A DNA stretch of 64,000 nucleotides from Kluyveromyces lactis. Taxonomy: Eukaryota; Ascomycota; Saccharomycetes; Saccharomycetales; Saccharomycetaceae. Positions 62,086 to 64,000 of this stretch are shown here, in pieces (position 1 is the first letter of the stretch; the number at the start of each line of letters is the position of its first letter). Both the position numbers and the translations under genes were made by a program. The stretch is taken from NCBI RefSeq assembly GCF_000002515.2, contig NC_006040.1, positions 124,001 through 188,000 on the forward strand. Direction: 5' to 3'. Under the pieces are notes generated by a model that saw nothing but the letters and a program-made list of their open reading frames with translations, had not been told where the DNA came from and made no database searches.

Positions 62086-62451
62086 ATCCGAAAGTGAGAC
62101 GACTGTGGTTACAGTGAATGATTAACGGAAGAAATGCTGTAAAAGCTTGGTATGCTTTATATTTCCGTTGATGCAACTTTCTTTGTTATTGCGACAAACT
62201 CCATCAAGGAAAGATTTTTTATATGATAGAAAAACCTTAGACATGACTCATTTCAACAATGATTTAACGAAATGATTAGAGACGCAGGAATGGAGATTAT
62301 AACGGTCTTGTTGCGTTATCAGAAAGGTTATGGAAACCGTGCTCTACTAGAAATTTTGAAGGATATTTGAATGATAAGACAGAAAGCCCGTGCTAAAGAT
62401 AACATACAAGTTGAGGAGCAAGTGGTTTAGAAGTATTACTGTCAGTTCTGA
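62086..62451. promoter_or_regulatory. Divergent promoter of the ABC ATPase and the PQ-loop gene
   Basis: 366 nt between divergent ATGs. No strong motif recognised. Confidence 0.55.
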
Positions 62452-63303
62452 ATGATTTCTGAAAAAGCAGCGTATGCTTTGGCTACTCTTGGAACGGTAT
62501 GTTGGTGTGTACAATTGATTCCACAAATTATTTACAACTATATCAGGAAAGACTGTACAGGGTTCCCCCCCTCAATGATGTTTCTTTGGGTGGTTTCTGG
62601 GGTACCGTTTGGAATCTACTTTCTAATAACAAGAGGTAATATAATTCTTCAGATCCAGCCGCATTTATTCATGTTTTTCTGCTCATTATCATGGGTTCAA
62701 TCATTATATTATCCCCCTTACAGTCTCTCTGTGAAAAAGATCTTGCTTCGATGTATTTTACCCATGATATTATTCATTGTCAGCTTTGAGATAGGGTTTA
62801 CTCTTTGGTTAAGACCGGTGTATGATCATGGTACTCATTGGCCAGCGCTAGTGATAGGAATCATTGCCACTATTTTGCTTGCAGCAGGATTGATCCCACC
62901 ATATTTTGAGCTTGCGAAACGTCAGGGACGTGTCGTTGGCATAAATTTCATATTCTTGTTTGTTGACTCACTTGGTGCATGGTGTAGCATTGCCAGTGTT
63001 ATTGTAGGGAACATGGATATCATGGGAATTGTATTGTATGCTGTCGTCGCAGCGTTAGAGCTCGGGATATTCGCTTCCCATTTCATATGGTGCTGCAGAT
63101 TTAAATGGTTTGGCAATGGTACTGGTGAATTCGATGATGACGATGTCGGTAGCACAAGCAGTTCCGTAGGTATAGAAATAAACGGAATCGATGGCGACTC
63201 TGCTGAAGACGGGATCTTTGCAGGTCCTTATATTAATAACGAGCAGGATAAAGATGATATTGGTAGTAATAATACAAAATCTATGAAAGAACAAAGATCA
63301 TGA
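62452..63303 (+). CDS. PQ-loop (SWEET/cystinosin-like) membrane protein
   Basis: Seven-helix small-molecule transporter-type protein. Seen: the first PQ loop LGTVCWCVQLIPQIIYNY (Pro-Gln at about 23-24), further hydrophobic segments and a second loop LAAGLIPPYFELAKRQGRVVGINFIFLFVDSLGAW, in which the PQ pair reads Pro-Pro. The C-terminal tail (about 225-283) is acidic and soluble. 283 aa. It resembles the fungal group including S. cerevisiae YDR090C, as far as I remember, rather than the vacuolar Ypq proteins. Substrate unknown. ATG at 62452. Confidence 0.8.
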   Translation: MISEKAAYALATLGTVCWCVQLIPQIIYNYIRKDCTGFPPSMMFLWVVSGVPFGIYFLITRGNIILQIQPHLFMFFCSLSWVQSLYYPPYSLSVKKILLRCILPMILFIVSFEIGFTLWLRPVYDHGTHWPALVIGIIATILLAAGLIPPYFELAKRQGRVVGINFIFLFVDSLGAWCSIASVIVGNMDIMGIVLYAVVAALELGIFASHFIWCCRFKWFGNGTGEFDDDDVGSTSSSVGIEINGIDGDSAEDGIFAGPYINNEQDKDDIGSNNTKSMKEQRS

Positions 63304-63363
63304 TAGTTGATAGGACGAGGATGATCTGGGAAATAAAGAATATACGACATGCAGCGCATACCG

Positions 63364-63912
63364 TCACTGTTTCAACATGGGTCGAGCCATATTGCACGTT
63401 TCTCGCAGTTGCTCCACTAAGGATTCATCCAACTGAGTCATCTCTTTTAGTATTTCATCCACTTTAATCAAATCGTAATAATTATCGTATATAGTATTCT
63501 TAATGGCATTGTCTGCTTCAGTTTCCTCTGCCAAGAGCAGATTTTGAACTTGCAATAACTGCTTCAAAGACTTCTTTGTTACATCTATATCACCCTTTTC
63601 CAGTTCTAACCGGATCTCTTGCTCTGTATCTTGAGGTGATTTGCAGTTTTCAATGGGTGTAGAAGCAACGACATTGCCAAGATTAGCGCTGGTCACGCCA
63701 GAATCAATGTCAGCACCTGATGCTGGTATCGACCCCGTTGTTACTCCAGGTAAAACTGACGGCGATGGCGACTTCGTATCAGCCTTATCCGATTCAGCAG
63801 TTGTTTCTCCAGGCTTATTATCCTTTTGTAGTCGATAATACTCTTTCAATAGCCTTCTCTTCTCATTATCTACCCGTTTCAACGATTTTTTATGCGTAAT
63901 TTGTTCTGCCAT
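63364..63912 (-). CDS. VPS51: Vps51, GARP complex subunit
   Basis: Small GARP subunit that links the Vps52-53-54 tether to the SNARE Tlg1 for endosome-to-Golgi transport. Seen: the conserved N-terminus MAEQITHKKSLKRVDNEKRRLLKEYYRL (Tlg1-binding) and the C-terminal block LLAEETEADNAIKNTIYDNYYDLIKVDEILKEMTQLDESL, joined by a variable Ser/Thr/Asp-rich linker. 182 aa from the ATG at 63912 versus 164 in S. cerevisiae (YKR020W). An upstream in-frame extension begins with GTG and is ignored. It is convergent with the PQ-loop gene over 60 nt. Confidence 0.93.
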   Translation of the reverse strand: MAEQITHKKSLKRVDNEKRRLLKEYYRLQKDNKPGETTAESDKADTKSPSPSVLPGVTTGSIPASGADIDSGVTSANLGNVVASTPIENCKSPQDTEQEIRLELEKGDIDVTKKSLKQLLQVQNLLLAEETEADNAIKNTIYDNYYDLIKVDEILKEMTQLDESLVEQLRETCNMARPMLKQ

Positions 63913-64000
63913 GGTCCCAAGAAACACAAACTCTCTTGAATATTACTGAACAGGCTGTAGGCTTGGGGTCCTGTATCGTCTAGACATTCAATTACCCGTT

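Overview
This window is nuclear DNA of a budding yeast that did not undergo the whole-genome duplication. It is almost certainly Kluyveromyces lactis. The CAT8 product (1445 aa) and LCB2 product (562 aa) have the lengths I recall for the K. lactis proteins, and CAT8 carries a Snf1-type serine at residue 661. Genes are dense and nearly all intronless, and the AT content is moderate. In the middle of the window the gene order alternates between genes that Saccharomyces cerevisiae keeps on the left (YML) and right (YMR) arms of chromosome XIII. That is the expected single pre-duplication ancestor of both tracks, and BUL1/BUL2, ZDS1/ZDS2 and URA5/URA10 each appear once. Identifications come from remembered family sequences and synteny; no search was run.

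Layout, left to right: CAT8 (gluconeogenic regulator), an MRN1-type RNA-binding protein and a secreted aspartyl protease run rightward. VAN1 (Golgi mannosyltransferase), SAM4 (homocysteine methyltransferase), PRM15/PGM3 (phosphopentomutase), FCP1 (CTD phosphatase), TAF8 (TFIID), SCS7 (sphingolipid hydroxylase), a YML108W-like gene, ZDS and RCE1 (CAAX protease) all run leftward. A small possible secreted-peptide gene, a long inverted repeat and an intron-containing tRNA-Pro(UGG) follow. Then come COQ5, BUL (Rsp5 adaptor), CTK3, DAT1, DSK2, PML39, URA5, SEC65, RRN9, MDM1, TMA23, an ECL1-family gene, SEC9, TIF6, an unrecognised coiled-coil gene, RLF2/CAC1, an intron-split EI24/RRT8-like membrane protein, LCB2, a YDR061W-type ABC ATPase, a PQ-loop protein and VPS51.

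Most genes are housekeeping. Shared themes are sphingolipids (SCS7, LCB2), transcription (CAT8, TAF8, FCP1, CTK3, RRN9), ribosome biogenesis (TIF6, TMA23, RRN9, with PAC/RRPE promoter elements), vesicle fusion and tethering (SEC9, VPS51, MDM1) and ubiquitin (BUL, DSK2). I found no transposon, LTR, CRISPR array, toxin locus or obviously new multigene system. The most interesting unexplained parts are: a 1.3 kb gene-free region before the ECL1-family gene, with a PAC/RRPE pair, two inverted repeats and a 7-bp tandem repeat; a 17-bp perfect inverted repeat next to a possible small secreted-peptide gene; a strong hairpin downstream of CAT8; an intron with a very short branch-to-acceptor distance; and the concentration of Cbf1-type RTCACRTG sites in intergenic DNA.
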